From Streptomyces massasporeus (GTDB taxonomy: Bacteria; Actinomycetota; Actinomycetes; Streptomycetales; Streptomycetaceae): a stretch of 64,000 nucleotides of DNA. Of this stretch, positions 43,653 through 57,247 are shown in pieces. The translations under genes were made by a program, and so were the position numbers. How positions within the stretch are numbered: the first letter of the stretch is position 1; the number at the start of each line of letters is the position of its first letter. The notes beneath the pieces are model-generated. The model saw only the letters and a list, made by a program, of their open reading frames with translations, ran no database searches and was not told the origin of the DNA. The DNA lies in contig NZ_BMSE01000002.1 of the NCBI RefSeq assembly GCF_014648995.1, forward strand, positions 558,001 to 622,000. The letters run 5' to 3'.

Positions 43653-44112
43653 ACGTCACCCACCCGGCGTCGCAAGTCCTGGACCTCCGTGCGCAGGCGT
43701 TCCACTTCCCTCCCCTTGCGGTAGAGGTCCAGGAAGACGCTGACCTTCGCCCTGAGGACCCACGGGTCGAACGGCTTGGTCACGTAGTCGGCGGCGCCGG
43801 TCGCGTAGCCGCGGAAGGCGTAGCCCGAGTCGTCGTCCGCGCCGGTGAGGAAGATGATCGGGACGTCACGGGTCTGGTCGAGGCGTTTGATGTGGGACGC
43901 CGTCTCGAAGCCGTCCATGCCGGGCATGCGGATGTCCAGCAGGACCAGGGCGATCGGCCGGCGCAGGAGGGCCTTCAGGGCCTCCTCGCCGGAACGGGCC
44001 CTCAGGAGCGGCTCGTTGAGCGAGGCCAGCACGGCCTCCAGGGCGGTCAGATTGTCCTCCATGTCGTCGACCAGGAGGATTCCGGCGCGTTCGGGGTGAG
44101 TGGCCGTGCTGC

Positions 44113-44116
<4 letters not shown>
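43646..44116 (-). CDS. Response regulator (stand-alone receiver with coiled tail)
   Basis: A 156-residue protein. The receiver domain has ILLVDDMEDNLTALEAVLAS, the phospho-acceptor in VLLDIRMPGMDGFE and a conserved Lys in YVTKPFD. A C-terminal helix (REVERLRTEVQDLRRRV) may dimerise. There is no DNA-binding domain. Its ATG overlaps the stop of the hybrid kinase gene (ATGA at 44113–44116), so it is almost certainly a partner in that phosphorelay. Confidence 0.9.
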
Positions 44117-48204
<4,088 letters not shown>

Positions 48205-48270
48205 GGCGGCCCACTTCGGTAACTCGGCGCTTATGGGCGGGGTCAGTCTGTCACTCTGTCGGCATCGACT

Positions 48271-50592
48271 GTGGCGTATTCGTACGAACTGCCCGGGGAG
48301 CTGTCCATGGGGGCCATTCCGACGCAACGGGAGACCGCTTCCCGTGCCTCAGAGGCGCCTGCACCCGCTTGGGAGACGACCGTGCCCGTCCAGGAGGGGC
48401 CCGTTTCCGAGGAGCCCGCACCGTCCGCGGAGGTGATCACACCGTCCATCGGGGCGCCCGCACCGGAGTGCGCGCGGGCGCACGCGACCCTGCCCGGCAG
48501 TTCCCTCGCGCCGGGCGCCGCACGCGCCCTGGTGCGCGCGGCCCTCACCGAGTGGACCGGGCTCGGCCTGCCCGGCGCCGAGCACCTCACCGACCGCCTC
48601 GCCGACGACGCCACGCTCGTCGTCAGCGAACTCGTCACCAACGCCGTCGTGCACGCCGGCACCGACGTCGAGATGGAGTGCCGGCTGGAGGGCGACACCT
48701 CCGACACGGCCGCGCTCGTCGTCGAGGTCTCCGACCACCACCCCTCCCGCGCCCCGCGCGGCAGCGAGCCGGAGACGCCGCACGACACCCCCGAGTACGG
48801 GCGCGGCCTGCGGCTCGTCGGCGCGCTCTCCGAGGCGTGGGGGATCACGTACCGCACGGGCCGCAAGACCGTCTGGGCGCGGCTGCCCGCCGGGGGGTGC
48901 GCGGCGGGCGAGCAGATCGAGGCGTACGCCGGGGAGCACGCGCTGGCGCGCGGCCTCCGGGTGGCGGAGATCCTGGCGCCCGAGCCGCGCCCGGACGACG
49001 AGACCGCGGAGACCCAGGCACCCGAACCACGCCAGGGCGACGAGGCGGTGGAGGCCCTACGGGCCTGGCGTGGCGCAGGCGACCCGTGGGACCTGCACGA
49101 CGGAGGAGAGACATGGGACTCGCGGGAGGGCGGAGAGGCACGGGACTGGCCCGCCTTACGGGAGGCTCGTGACCTGCGTGACTGGAACGACCTACGGGAC
49201 TGGCGGGACCGGCACGAGAACCGCGACGGACGCAACGGGCCCGACGGCGCCTGGCTCGGCCGCGGCGCCCTCTCCTTCCTGGCCGAGGCCTCCGACCTGC
49301 TCGCCGGGCAGCTCGACGAGGACCTGGTCGCGGCCCTCGCCGGGCAGCTGATCGTGCCCCGGCTGGCCGACTGGTGCGCGGTGTGGCTGGAGGACGAGGC
49401 CACCGGCGGCGGCTGGAGCGGCGGAGCGGGCGCGGGCGGACCACGCCTCGCCCGGGTCTGGCACGGCAGCGAGAACCGCATCGAGGAGCTGCGCCGCGTC
49501 CTGGAGAAGGACCCGCCGCAGCCGTTCGACCCGACGGGGTCGTCGTCGCCGTTCGAACGCAACCGGGAGCGGGGCAGGTCCGGGCCCGTCGACTACCCCT
49601 GGCCCGGCGAGGCGCTCGGCGACGGCGAGCCCGGCTCGGCCCTCGCGTACCGGCTGGTCGCCGGGGGACGCCCGCTGGGCACCCTCGTCATCGGGCGCTC
49701 CGGGAAGGCCGGCTTCCCCGACGAGATCACCGGCCTCGCGGAGGACCTCAGCCGCCGGGTGGCCCTCGCCATCGGCGCCGCCCGCCAGTACGCCCGCCAG
49801 GCCACCATCAGCGCCGTCCTGCAGCGCGGCCTGCTGCCCGGCGCCGTGGCGGAGATCCCCGGCATGCGCAGCGCCCTCGTCTACGAGCCGTGCGACAAGG
49901 GCGGCCCGAGCGGCGACTTCTACGACCTGTTCCCCGCCGGCGACGGCCGCTGGTGCTTCGCCGTGGGCGACGTCCAGGGCAAGGGCCCCGAGGCGGCCGT
50001 CGTGATCGGCCTGGCCCGGCCCTGGCTGCGACTGCTGGCCCGCGAGGGCTACCGGGTCGCCGACGTCCTCGACCGTCTCAACCAACTGCTCCTCGACGAC
50101 GCCACGGAGGCCGCCGACGCGGCGGCCCGGGCGCTGGTGGCCGCGGGCGCGCGTCCGACCCCGCCCGGCGACGGCCCCCAGACGCGCTTCCTGTCCCTGC
50201 TGTACGGCGAGCTCGTTCCCTTCGACGGCGGCGTCCGCTGCACCGTCGCCTCCGCCGGGCACCCACTGCCGCTGCTGCTCGGGGCGGGTGGCGAGGTCCA
50301 CACGGCCGCGCAGCCCCAGACCCTCCTCGGTGTCGTGGAGGACGCCACCTACACCAGCGAGACCTTCGAGCTGCGCTCCGGCGACACGCTGCTGTGCGTC
50401 ACCGACGGTGTGACCGAGCGCCGCTCGGGCTCCCGCCAGTTCGACGACGGGGACGGGCTCGCGACGGCGCTGGCCGGGTGCGCCGGGCTGGACGCGGAGC
50501 TGATAGCCGAGCGGATCAAGCGGCTGGTGCACGAGTTCGGGGCGCGTCCGCCCGCGGACGATCTCGCGCTGCTGGTCCTCCAGGCGGACTGA
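48271..50592 (+). CDS. SpoIIE-type PP2C phosphatase with N-terminal ATPase and GAF domains
   Basis: A 773-residue protein. Residues 80–210 form an anti-sigma-factor-like HATPase (LVVSELVTNAVVHAGTDVEM, EYGRGLRLVGALSEAWG). Residues 270–325 are an unusual Asp/Trp/Arg-rich linker. Residues 330–510 are GAF-like (GALSFLAEASDLLAGQLDED). Residues 515–773 are SpoIIE phosphatase (LQRGLLPGAVAEIPGMRSAL, GPSGDFYDLF, GDVQGKGPEAA, PADDLALLVL). Such proteins control anti-sigma antagonists. It is divergent from the hybrid kinase with only 66 bp between starts, suggesting joint control. Confidence 0.92.
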   Translation: MAYSYELPGELSMGAIPTQRETASRASEAPAPAWETTVPVQEGPVSEEPAPSAEVITPSIGAPAPECARAHATLPGSSLAPGAARALVRAALTEWTGLGLPGAEHLTDRLADDATLVVSELVTNAVVHAGTDVEMECRLEGDTSDTAALVVEVSDHHPSRAPRGSEPETPHDTPEYGRGLRLVGALSEAWGITYRTGRKTVWARLPAGGCAAGEQIEAYAGEHALARGLRVAEILAPEPRPDDETAETQAPEPRQGDEAVEALRAWRGAGDPWDLHDGGETWDSREGGEARDWPALREARDLRDWNDLRDWRDRHENRDGRNGPDGAWLGRGALSFLAEASDLLAGQLDEDLVAALAGQLIVPRLADWCAVWLEDEATGGGWSGGAGAGGPRLARVWHGSENRIEELRRVLEKDPPQPFDPTGSSSPFERNRERGRSGPVDYPWPGEALGDGEPGSALAYRLVAGGRPLGTLVIGRSGKAGFPDEITGLAEDLSRRVALAIGAARQYARQATISAVLQRGLLPGAVAEIPGMRSALVYEPCDKGGPSGDFYDLFPAGDGRWCFAVGDVQGKGPEAAVVIGLARPWLRLLAREGYRVADVLDRLNQLLLDDATEAADAAARALVAAGARPTPPGDGPQTRFLSLLYGELVPFDGGVRCTVASAGHPLPLLLGAGGEVHTAAQPQTLLGVVEDATYTSETFELRSGDTLLCVTDGVTERRSGSRQFDDGDGLATALAGCAGLDAELIAERIKRLVHEFGARPPADDLALLVLQAD

Positions 50593-50631
50593 CAGCCGCT
50601 CCGGGCGGAGCCGGCGCGCCGGTGCTGGACA

Positions 50632-51873
50632 ATGGAAGGCATGCCTTCCGCACTCCCCGACGGCGAGCCCGTCCCCGACGACGGCGCGCTGCCCGCGTCC
50701 GCGCTCGCCGGGGCCGCCGACCGCCCGCTCGGGTTCTACCTGCACGTCCCGTACTGCGCGACCCGCTGCGGCTACTGCGACTTCAACACGTACACCGCGA
50801 CCGAGCTGCGCGGCACCGGCGGGGTACTGGCCTCCCGCGACAACTACGCCGAGACGCTGGCCGACGAGGTCCGGCTGGCGCGCAAGGTGCTGGGCGACGA
50901 TCCGCGGCCGGTGCGCACGGTGTTCGTGGGCGGGGGCACGCCCACCCTGCTGGACGCCGGGGATCTCGTACGGATGCTGAAGGCCGTGCGGGACGAGTTC
51001 GGGCTGGCGGAGGACGCCGAGGTCACCACCGAGGCGAACCCGGAGTCGGTCGACCCCGCGTATCTGGCCGCCCTGCGCGAGGGGGGCTTCAACCGGATCT
51101 CCTTCGGGATGCAGAGCGCGCGGCAGCACGTGCTGAAGGTGCTGGACCGCACGCACACGCCGGGGCGGCCCGAGGCCTGTGTGGCGGAGGCCCGGGCGGC
51201 CGGGTTCGAGCACGTCAACCTCGACCTGATCTACGGCACGCCGGGGGAGTCGGACGACGACTGGCGGGCCTCGCTGGACGCGGTGCTGGGGGCCGGGCCG
51301 GATCACGTCAGTGCGTACGCGCTGATCGTCGAGGAGGGGACGCAGCTCGCGCGGCGGATCCGTCGCGGCGAGGTGCCGATGACCGACGACGACGTGCACG
51401 CCGACCGGTACCTGATCGCGGACGAGGTTCTCTCGGGCGCGGGCTTCGAGTGGTACGAGGTGTCGAACTGGGCGACCTCGCGGTCCGGGCGGTGCCTGCA
51501 CAACGAGCTGTACTGGCGGGGGGCCGACTGGTGGGGCGCCGGGCCCGGTGCGCACAGTCACGTGGGCGGGGTGCGGTGGTGGAACGTCAAGCATCCGGGG
51601 GCGTACGCGGCCGCGCTGGCGGCGGGACGGTCGCCGGGGGCCGGGCGTGAGGTGCTGAGCGATGAGGATCGGCGGGTCGAGCGGATTCTGCTGGAGTTGC
51701 GGCTCAGGGAGGGCGTGCCGTTGTCGCTGCTGCGGGAGGAGGGTCTTGCGGCCTCGCGCAGGGCGCTGTCAGACGGGCTCCTGGACGCCGGGGCGTATGA
51801 GGAGGGGCGAGCTGTGCTCACTCTGCGCGGGCGGTTGCTGGCGGACGGGGTCGTCCGGGACCTCGTGGACTGA
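50632..51873 (+). CDS. hemW: Radical-SAM haem chaperone HemW
   Basis: A 413-residue protein. The 4Fe-4S/SAM motif is CATRCGYC in YLHVPYCATRCGYCDFNTYT, with GGGTPTLLDAGDLVRM and ISFGMQSARQHVLKVLDRTH typical of the HemN/HemW family. The lack of the extra N-terminal region of HemN favours HemW, which carries haem to respiratory proteins. ATG 50632 or 50641 could start it. Confidence 0.92.
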   Translation: MEGMPSALPDGEPVPDDGALPASALAGAADRPLGFYLHVPYCATRCGYCDFNTYTATELRGTGGVLASRDNYAETLADEVRLARKVLGDDPRPVRTVFVGGGTPTLLDAGDLVRMLKAVRDEFGLAEDAEVTTEANPESVDPAYLAALREGGFNRISFGMQSARQHVLKVLDRTHTPGRPEACVAEARAAGFEHVNLDLIYGTPGESDDDWRASLDAVLGAGPDHVSAYALIVEEGTQLARRIRRGEVPMTDDDVHADRYLIADEVLSGAGFEWYEVSNWATSRSGRCLHNELYWRGADWWGAGPGAHSHVGGVRWWNVKHPGAYAAALAAGRSPGAGREVLSDEDRRVERILLELRLREGVPLSLLREEGLAASRRALSDGLLDAGAYEEGRAVLTLRGRLLADGVVRDLVD

Positions 51874-51956
51874 GGTGCTGGGCGTGCGGGCTGAGGGGGG
51901 TGGGTCCGCAGCCCGGCGGCGCGGGGTGCCGATGCCCCACCCGTGCCGCCCCAAGC

Positions 51957-52035
51957 GGCACGCATGCCCGCAGCGGGGGCGGGGCGGCACGCATGCCCGC
52001 AGCTGGGCGGCAGCGCGCGCCCGCAGCTGGGCGGC
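51957..52035. repeat. Short direct repeats in the gap after hemW
   Basis: GGCACGCATGCCCGCAGC at 51957–51974 and 51986–52003; CCCGCAGCTGGGCGGC at 51996–52011 and 52020–52035. They fill much of the 218-bp gap between the convergent hemW and DUF3097 genes. Likely slippage-derived; no function is evident. Confidence 0.6.
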
Positions 52036-52091
52036 TGCGCACGCTCGCTGTCAACAGCTGCGCAGCTGGGTGGCTGCTGCGCATGCCGCAG

Positions 52092-52895
52092 TCAGGGTGC
52101 CGTAACGAAGTCGATCAGTTCTTCCACCCGGCCCAGCAGTTCCGGCTCCAGGTCCTTGTACGAGTGGACCCCTGACAGGATCCGCTGCCAGGCCGCACCG
52201 GTGTTCTCCGGCCAGCCCAGAGCCCTGCACACGCCCGTTTTCCAGTCCTGGCCGCGTGGGACCCGTGGCCAGGCGGCGATGCCCTGGGACGACGGTTTCA
52301 CGGCCTCCCAGATGTCGATGTACGGGTGGCCGACGACCAGCGCGTGCTCGCTCGTCACCGACTGGGCGATGCGCCACTCCTTCGAGCCCGGTACGAGGTG
52401 GTCCACCAGGACGCCCAGCCGTGCGTCCGGGCCGGGGGCGAACTCGGAGACGATCGACGGCAGGTCGTCGACGCCCTCCAGGTACTCCACGACCACGCCC
52501 TCGATGCGCAGGTCGTCGCCCCACACCTTCTCGACCAGCTCGGCGTCGTGCCGGCCCTCGACGTAGATGCGGCCGGCGCGGGCGACACGCGCGCGTGCGC
52601 CGGGGACGGCCACCGAACCGGAGGCGGTGCGGGTGGGACGCGCGGGGCCGCCCGGCGAGGGGCGGACGAGGGTCACCACCCTGCCCTCCAGCAGGAAGCC
52701 GCGCGGCTCCATCGGGAACACCCGGTGCTTGCCGAAGCGGTCCTCCAGCGTCACCGTGCCGGCCTCGCAGCGGATCACCGCGCCGCAGAAGCCGGTCCCC
52801 GGCTCCTCCACCACCAGGCCCGGCTCCGCCGCCACCTCGGGCACCGGCTTCGGCTTCTTCCACGGCGGGGTCAGATCGGCGGAGTACTGGCGCAT
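52092..52895 (-). CDS. DUF3097 family protein
   Basis: A 267-residue actinobacterial protein. IYVEGRHDAELVEKVWGDDL and LGVLVDHLVPGSKEWRIAQS look like a Toprim-type fold with acidic metal ligands, preceded by a small beta domain. Function unknown; a nucleotide or nucleic-acid role is inferred from the Toprim-like pattern. ATG 52895 has a TATCGT −10-like box at leaderless spacing. Confidence 0.82.
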   Translation of the reverse strand: MRQYSADLTPPWKKPKPVPEVAAEPGLVVEEPGTGFCGAVIRCEAGTVTLEDRFGKHRVFPMEPRGFLLEGRVVTLVRPSPGGPARPTRTASGSVAVPGARARVARAGRIYVEGRHDAELVEKVWGDDLRIEGVVVEYLEGVDDLPSIVSEFAPGPDARLGVLVDHLVPGSKEWRIAQSVTSEHALVVGHPYIDIWEAVKPSSQGIAAWPRVPRGQDWKTGVCRALGWPENTGAAWQRILSGVHSYKDLEPELLGRVEELIDFVTAP

Positions 52896-52926
52896 TCGGA
52901 TGACGATAGGAGAAGGCGAACGGTGA

Positions 52927-53658
52927 TCACCGCGACACGCCGAAACGCGCCGCCAGCGCGTCCCGTTGAGCCCGCACGAACGCCGCGTCCACCACCGCTC
53001 CGTGACCGGGCACGTACACCGCGTCCTCGCCGCCCAGGTCGAGCAGCCGGTCCAGGGCGGCCGGCCAGTGCGACGGCACCGCGTCGGGGCCCGCCTGCGG
53101 CTCACCGGACTCCTCGACCAGGTCGCCGCAGAACACCACCTCCGGATCACCCGGCACCAGCACCGCCAGATCGTGCGCGGTGTGCCCCGGGCCGACGTTC
53201 GCCAGCAGCACCTGCCGTCCGCCGCCCAGGTCGAGCGTCCACTCGCCGGAGACCAGGTGGCCGGGCGGGGTCAGCCGCTCCGCCGCCTCCTGGGCCGTGG
53301 GCGCCGCCAGGCCCTGGCGCACCCCGTCCTCGCGCAGTTCCTCGCGGTCCCGCACCCGCGTCAGCAGCGCGTCCACGCCCACCGCGCCGAACACCTCGGT
53401 GTCCGGGAGCGCCGCGGCGCCGAAGACATGGTCGAAGTGCGGGTGGGTCAGCGCGAGATGTGTCACACGGTGACCGGTGAGTGCCCGCGCCTGCGCGCCC
53501 AGTTTCGCGCCCTCGGCGAGGCTCGACCCCGCGTCGATCATGAGGACCGCCCCCTCCCCGGCGACCAGCCCGATCGTGCAGTCCCACACCGGCAGCCGGC
53601 ACCGTCCCACACCGGCGGCCACGCGCTCCCATCCGAGGTCTTCCCAAGTCACCGTCAT
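52927..53658 (-). CDS. MBL-fold metallo-hydrolase
   Basis: A 243-residue enzyme with the dizinc motif in [13 protein letters not shown] (HxHxDH pattern), later [21 protein letters not shown] and a final YVPGHG. It could be a thioesterase, lactonase or glyoxalase-II-like hydrolase; the substrate is not evident. It lies 31 bp upstream of the DUF3097 start on the same strand. Confidence 0.88.
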   Translation of the reverse strand: MTVTWEDLGWERVAAGVGRCRLPVWDCTIGLVAGEGAVLMIDAGSSLAEGAKLGAQARALTGHRVTHLALTHPHFDHVFGAAALPDTEVFGAVGVDALLTRVRDREELREDGVRQGLAAPTAQEAAERLTPPGHLVSGEWTLDLGGGRQVLLANVGPGHTAHDLAVLVPGDPEVVFCGDLVEESGEPQAGPDAVPSHWPAALDRLLDLGGEDAVYVPGHGAVVDAAFVRAQRDALAARFGVSR

Positions 53659-53711
53659 ACGGCGACGCTAGCGGTGCGCCCCGCTCGGGGCACGGCGCCG
53701 CACGACCAGCC

Positions 53712-53782
53712 TTGCCGGGGGTGTACCCCACCGCCGTACACTGGGCCGGGGAATGCTGGCACTCGCACGCGCAGAGTGCCAG
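53712..53782 (+). promoter_or_regulatory. hrcA–dnaJ promoter and CIRCE operator
   Basis: TTGCCG (53712–53717) and TACACT (53737–53742) are likely −35 and −10 boxes (19-bp spacer). CTGGCACTC (53756–53764), nine bases, then GAGTGCCAG (53774–53782) is a CIRCE element with perfect arms, differing from the classic TTAGCACTC by two bases per arm. HrcA encoded just downstream should bind it, giving heat-shock autoregulation. Confidence 0.9.
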
Positions 53783-53829
53783 GCTCGACAGGCAGGACCA
53801 CGGGCGGACGACTTCTGGAGGTGTGCGCG

Positions 53830-54846
53830 ATGCTCAGTGAACGCAGGCTTCAGGTGCTGCGCGCCATCGTCCAGGACTACGTCGGCACCGAGGAGCCGGT
53901 GGGCTCCAAGGCCCTCACCGAGCGGCACAGCCTCGGCGTCTCTCCGGCCACCGTCCGCAACGACATGGCGGCCCTGGAGGACGAGGGATACATCGCCCAG
54001 CCGCACACCAGTGCCGGGCGCATCCCCACCGACAAGGGCTACCGGCTGTTCGTCGACAAGCTCGCCGGCGTCAAGCCGATGACCGCGCCCGAGCGGCGCG
54101 CCATCCAGAACTTCCTGGAGGGCGCCGTCGACCTCGACGACGTCGTGGCGCGGACGGTGCGGCTGCTCGCGCAGCTGACACGTCAGGTCGCCGTCGTGCA
54201 GTACCCCTCGCTGACCCGTTCGACGGTGCGGCACGTGGAGCTGCTCTCCCTCGCGCCCGCACGCGTGATGCTCGTGCTGATCACGGACACCGGGCGGGTC
54301 GAGCAGCGGATGGTCGACTGCCCGGCGCCCTTCGGCGACGCCTCGCTCGCGGATCTGCGCGCCCGGCTCAACAGCCGTGTGGCGAACCGCCGTTTCGCGG
54401 ATGTGCCGAGTCTGGTGGAGGATCTCCCGGAGGCGTTCGAGCACGAGGACCGGGGTACGGTCTCCACGGTGCTCTCCACACTCCTGGAGACGCTCGTCGA
54501 GGAGAACGAGGAGCGGCTGATGATCGGCGGCACCGCCAATCTGACCCGCTTCGGGCATGACTTCCCTCTCACGATCCGGCCGGTGCTGGAGGCGCTGGAG
54601 GAGCAGGTCGTGCTCCTCAAGCTGCTCGGCGAGGCGCAGGATCCGGGCGTGACCGTACGGATCGGTCATGAGAACGCCCACGTAGGACTCAACTCCACGT
54701 CCGTCGTGTCGGTCGGTTACGGTTCGGGCGGCGAGGCAGTCGCCAAGCTCGGCGTGGTCGGACCGACCCGCATGGACTACCCGGGAACGATGGGAGCGGT
54801 ACGCGCAGTGGCACGGTACGTCGGACAGATCCTGGCGGAGTCGTAG
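53830..54846 (+). CDS. hrcA: Heat-inducible transcription repressor HrcA
   Basis: A 338-residue repressor. The N-terminal winged helix contains [40 protein letters not shown] and [20 protein letters not shown], all HrcA signatures. A GAF-like centre and the C-terminal domain follow. It binds CIRCE with help from GroEL. The stop shares one base with the dnaJ start. Confidence 0.96.
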   Translation: MLSERRLQVLRAIVQDYVGTEEPVGSKALTERHSLGVSPATVRNDMAALEDEGYIAQPHTSAGRIPTDKGYRLFVDKLAGVKPMTAPERRAIQNFLEGAVDLDDVVARTVRLLAQLTRQVAVVQYPSLTRSTVRHVELLSLAPARVMLVLITDTGRVEQRMVDCPAPFGDASLADLRARLNSRVANRRFADVPSLVEDLPEAFEHEDRGTVSTVLSTLLETLVEENEERLMIGGTANLTRFGHDFPLTIRPVLEALEEQVVLLKLLGEAQDPGVTVRIGHENAHVGLNSTSVVSVGYGSGGEAVAKLGVVGPTRMDYPGTMGAVRAVARYVGQILAES

Positions 54847-55982
54847 TGGCCACGGACTACTACGCCGTACTCGGCGTGCGCCGCGACGCGTCGCAGGAAG
54901 AGATCAAGAAGGCCTTCCGGCGGCTCGCGCGCGAGCTGCACCCGGACGTCAACCCCGATCCGAAGACCCAGGAGCGGTTCAAGGAGATCAACGCCGCTTA
55001 CGAGGTGCTGTCGGACCCGCAGAAGAAGCAGGTCTACGACCTCGGCGGCGACCCGCTCTCGCAGGCCGGTGGCGGCGGCGCGGGCGGCTTCGGAGCCGGC
55101 GGTTTCGGGAACTTCTCGGACATCATGGACGCGTTCTTCGGTACGGCGTCGCAGCGCGGACCGCGCTCGCGCACCCGCCGCGGCCAGGACGCGATGATCC
55201 GCATCGAGGTCGAGCTCGACGAGGCAGCCTTCGGCACGACGAAGGACATCCAGGTCGACACGGCCGTCGTCTGCAACACCTGCAACGGCGAGGGCGCGGC
55301 CCCGGGCACCTCCGCCCAGACGTGTGACATGTGCCGCGGCCGCGGTGAGGTCTCGCAGGTCACCCGGTCCTTCCTGGGTCAGGTCATGACGTCCCGCCCC
55401 TGCCCGCAGTGCCAGGGCTTCGGCACGGTGGTCCCGACCCCGTGCCCGGAGTGCGCGGGCGACGGCCGCGTCCGGTCCCGCCGTACGCTCACGGTCAAGA
55501 TCCCGGCCGGTGTCGACAACGGCACGCGGATCCAGCTCGCCGGCGAGGGCGAGGTCGGTCCCGGCGGTGGTCCGGCCGGTGACCTCTACGTCGAGATCCA
55601 CGAGCTGCCGCACAGCACGTTCCAGCGGCGCGGCGACGACCTGCACTGCACGGTGACGATCCCCATGACGGCGGCGTCCCTCGGCACGAAGGTGCCGCTG
55701 GAGACGCTCGACGGCATGGAGGAGGTCGACATCCGCCCGGGCACCCAGTCCGGCCAGTCGATCCCGCTGCACGGCCGGGGCGTCACGCACCTGCGCGGCG
55801 GCGGACGCGGTGACCTCATCGTGCACGTCGAGGTCCAGACCCCGACCAAGCTCGACCCCGAGCAGGAGCGCCTGCTCCGCGAGCTCTCCAAACTCCGCGG
55901 CGAGGAACGCCCCACGGGTCAGTTCCAGCCGGGGCAGCAGGGGTTGTTCTCGCGGTTGAAGGACGCGTTCAACGGGCGCTGA
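54846..55982 (+). CDS. dnaJ: Chaperone DnaJ
   Basis: A 378-residue type I J-protein. The J-domain has [20 protein letters not shown] and the HPD triplet in [11 protein letters not shown] Gly/Phe region follows, then four zinc knuckles ([32 protein letters not shown]) and substrate-binding domains. It stimulates DnaK ATPase. Coupling to hrcA suggests the heat-regulated second DnaJ of Streptomyces. Its last 18 codons and stop are repeated downstream. Confidence 0.96.
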   Translation: MATDYYAVLGVRRDASQEEIKKAFRRLARELHPDVNPDPKTQERFKEINAAYEVLSDPQKKQVYDLGGDPLSQAGGGGAGGFGAGGFGNFSDIMDAFFGTASQRGPRSRTRRGQDAMIRIEVELDEAAFGTTKDIQVDTAVVCNTCNGEGAAPGTSAQTCDMCRGRGEVSQVTRSFLGQVMTSRPCPQCQGFGTVVPTPCPECAGDGRVRSRRTLTVKIPAGVDNGTRIQLAGEGEVGPGGGPAGDLYVEIHELPHSTFQRRGDDLHCTVTIPMTAASLGTKVPLETLDGMEEVDIRPGTQSGQSIPLHGRGVTHLRGGGRGDLIVHVEVQTPTKLDPEQERLLRELSKLRGEERPTGQFQPGQQGLFSRLKDAFNGR

Positions 55983-56096
55983 CGCCGGTGGTCCGGCTGC
56001 TGCCGGGGGTCCGGGGGGCGTCCCCCGGGCAGGCGCAGTCAGCCGGGGCAGCAGGGGTTGTTCTCGCGGTTGAAGGACGCGTTCAACGGGCGCTGA
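55926..56096 (+). repeat. 57-bp duplication of the dnaJ 3' end
   Basis: The 57 bp at 55926–55982 (the last 18 codons and stop of dnaJ) recur without a mismatch at 56040–56096. The intervening spacer is also 57 bp (55983–56039) but is unrelated. The second copy is not attached to any gene. Confidence 0.95.
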
Positions 56097-56173
56097 GACC
56101 GAGCGTGCTTCTGGTCTATGCCAGTCGGCAGGCCGGTTTCGGGGTTGTTCGGAGGACGTGACAACATGCGGTC

Positions 56174-57247
56174 ATGTCCTCCGCACTGACCGATCTCTTC
56201 CCCCTCCCGATCGTGCAGGCCCCCATGGCGGGCGGCGTCTCCGTACCCCAGCTCGCCGCGGCCGTGTGCGAGGCGGGCGGGCTCGGGTTCCTCGCCGCCG
56301 GGTACAAGACCGCCGACGGGATGTACCAGGAGATCAAGCAGATCCGGAGCCTCACCGGCAGGCCCTTCGGCGTCAACGTCTTCATGCCGCAGCCGGAGTA
56401 TGCCGACCCGGCAGCCGTCGACGTCTACGCCCACCAGCTGGCCGGCGAGGCCACCTGGTACGAGGCCGAGCTCGGTGATCCGGACAGCGGACGCGACGAC
56501 GGTTTCGAGGCCAAGCTCGTGGTGCTGCGCGACAACCCCGTCCCGGTGGTGTCCTTCCACTTCGGCGTCCCGAGCGGCGAGGTCGTCGACGCCCTGCACC
56601 GCGTCGGCACCTTCGTCCTGGCCGCCGCGACCACCCCCGACGAGGCCCGGGCCGTCGAACGGGCGGGTGCGGACGGGGTCATCGCCCAGGGCGTCGAGGC
56701 CGGCGGCCACCAGGGCACCCACCGGGACATCCCCGAGACGGACGGATCCGGCATCGGGCTGCTGTCGTTGATCGCCCAGGTCCGTGAGGCCGTGAGCATC
56801 CCGATCGTCGCCGCCGGCGGCATCATGCGCGGCGGCCAGATCGCCGGGGTCCTCGCGGCGGGCGCGAGCGCGGCCCAGCTGGGCACCGCCTTCCTCGCCA
56901 CCCACGAGTCGGGCGCGAACGCCCTGCACAAGCAGGCGCTGACCAACCCGCTGTTCGTCCGCACCGAGCTGACCCGGGCGTTCTCCGGGCGGCCCGCGCG
57001 CGGCCTCGTCAACCGGTTCCTGCGCGAGCACGGCCCGTACGCGCCCGCCGCATACCCCGAGATCCACCACCTCACCGCGCCGCTGCGCAAGGCCGCCGCC
57101 AAGGCCGGTGACGCGCAGGGCATGGCGCTGTGGGCCGGGCAGGGGCACCGGATGGCGCGGGAGCTGCCCGCCGGGCAGCTGGTCGAGGTGCTGGCCGGGG
57201 AACTGGCCGCCGCCCGGGCCTCGTTGACGGGCGGGGGCGCGCTGTGA
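56174..57247 (+). CDS. Nitronate monooxygenase-type flavin oxidoreductase
   Basis: A 357-residue TIM-barrel FMN enzyme: PIVQAPMAGGVSVPQLAAAV, VSFHFGVPSGEVVDAL, GADGVIAQGVEAGGHQGTHR and IVAAGGIMRGGQIAGVLAAG, all typical of the 2-nitropropane dioxygenase/nitronate monooxygenase family. It detoxifies nitronates or acts on related substrates. Its stop overlaps the rsmE start. Confidence 0.92.
   Translation: MSSALTDLFPLPIVQAPMAGGVSVPQLAAAVCEAGGLGFLAAGYKTADGMYQEIKQIRSLTGRPFGVNVFMPQPEYADPAAVDVYAHQLAGEATWYEAELGDPDSGRDDGFEAKLVVLRDNPVPVVSFHFGVPSGEVVDALHRVGTFVLAAATTPDEARAVERAGADGVIAQGVEAGGHQGTHRDIPETDGSGIGLLSLIAQVREAVSIPIVAAGGIMRGGQIAGVLAAGASAAQLGTAFLATHESGANALHKQALTNPLFVRTELTRAFSGRPARGLVNRFLREHGPYAPAAYPEIHHLTAPLRKAAAKAGDAQGMALWAGQGHRMARELPAGQLVEVLAGELAAARASLTGGGAL

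Noticed and set aside
51957..52035. CRISPR array
   Set aside because: Repeats are only 16–18 bp, two copies each, overlapping and without regular unique spacers; no cas genes occur in the window.
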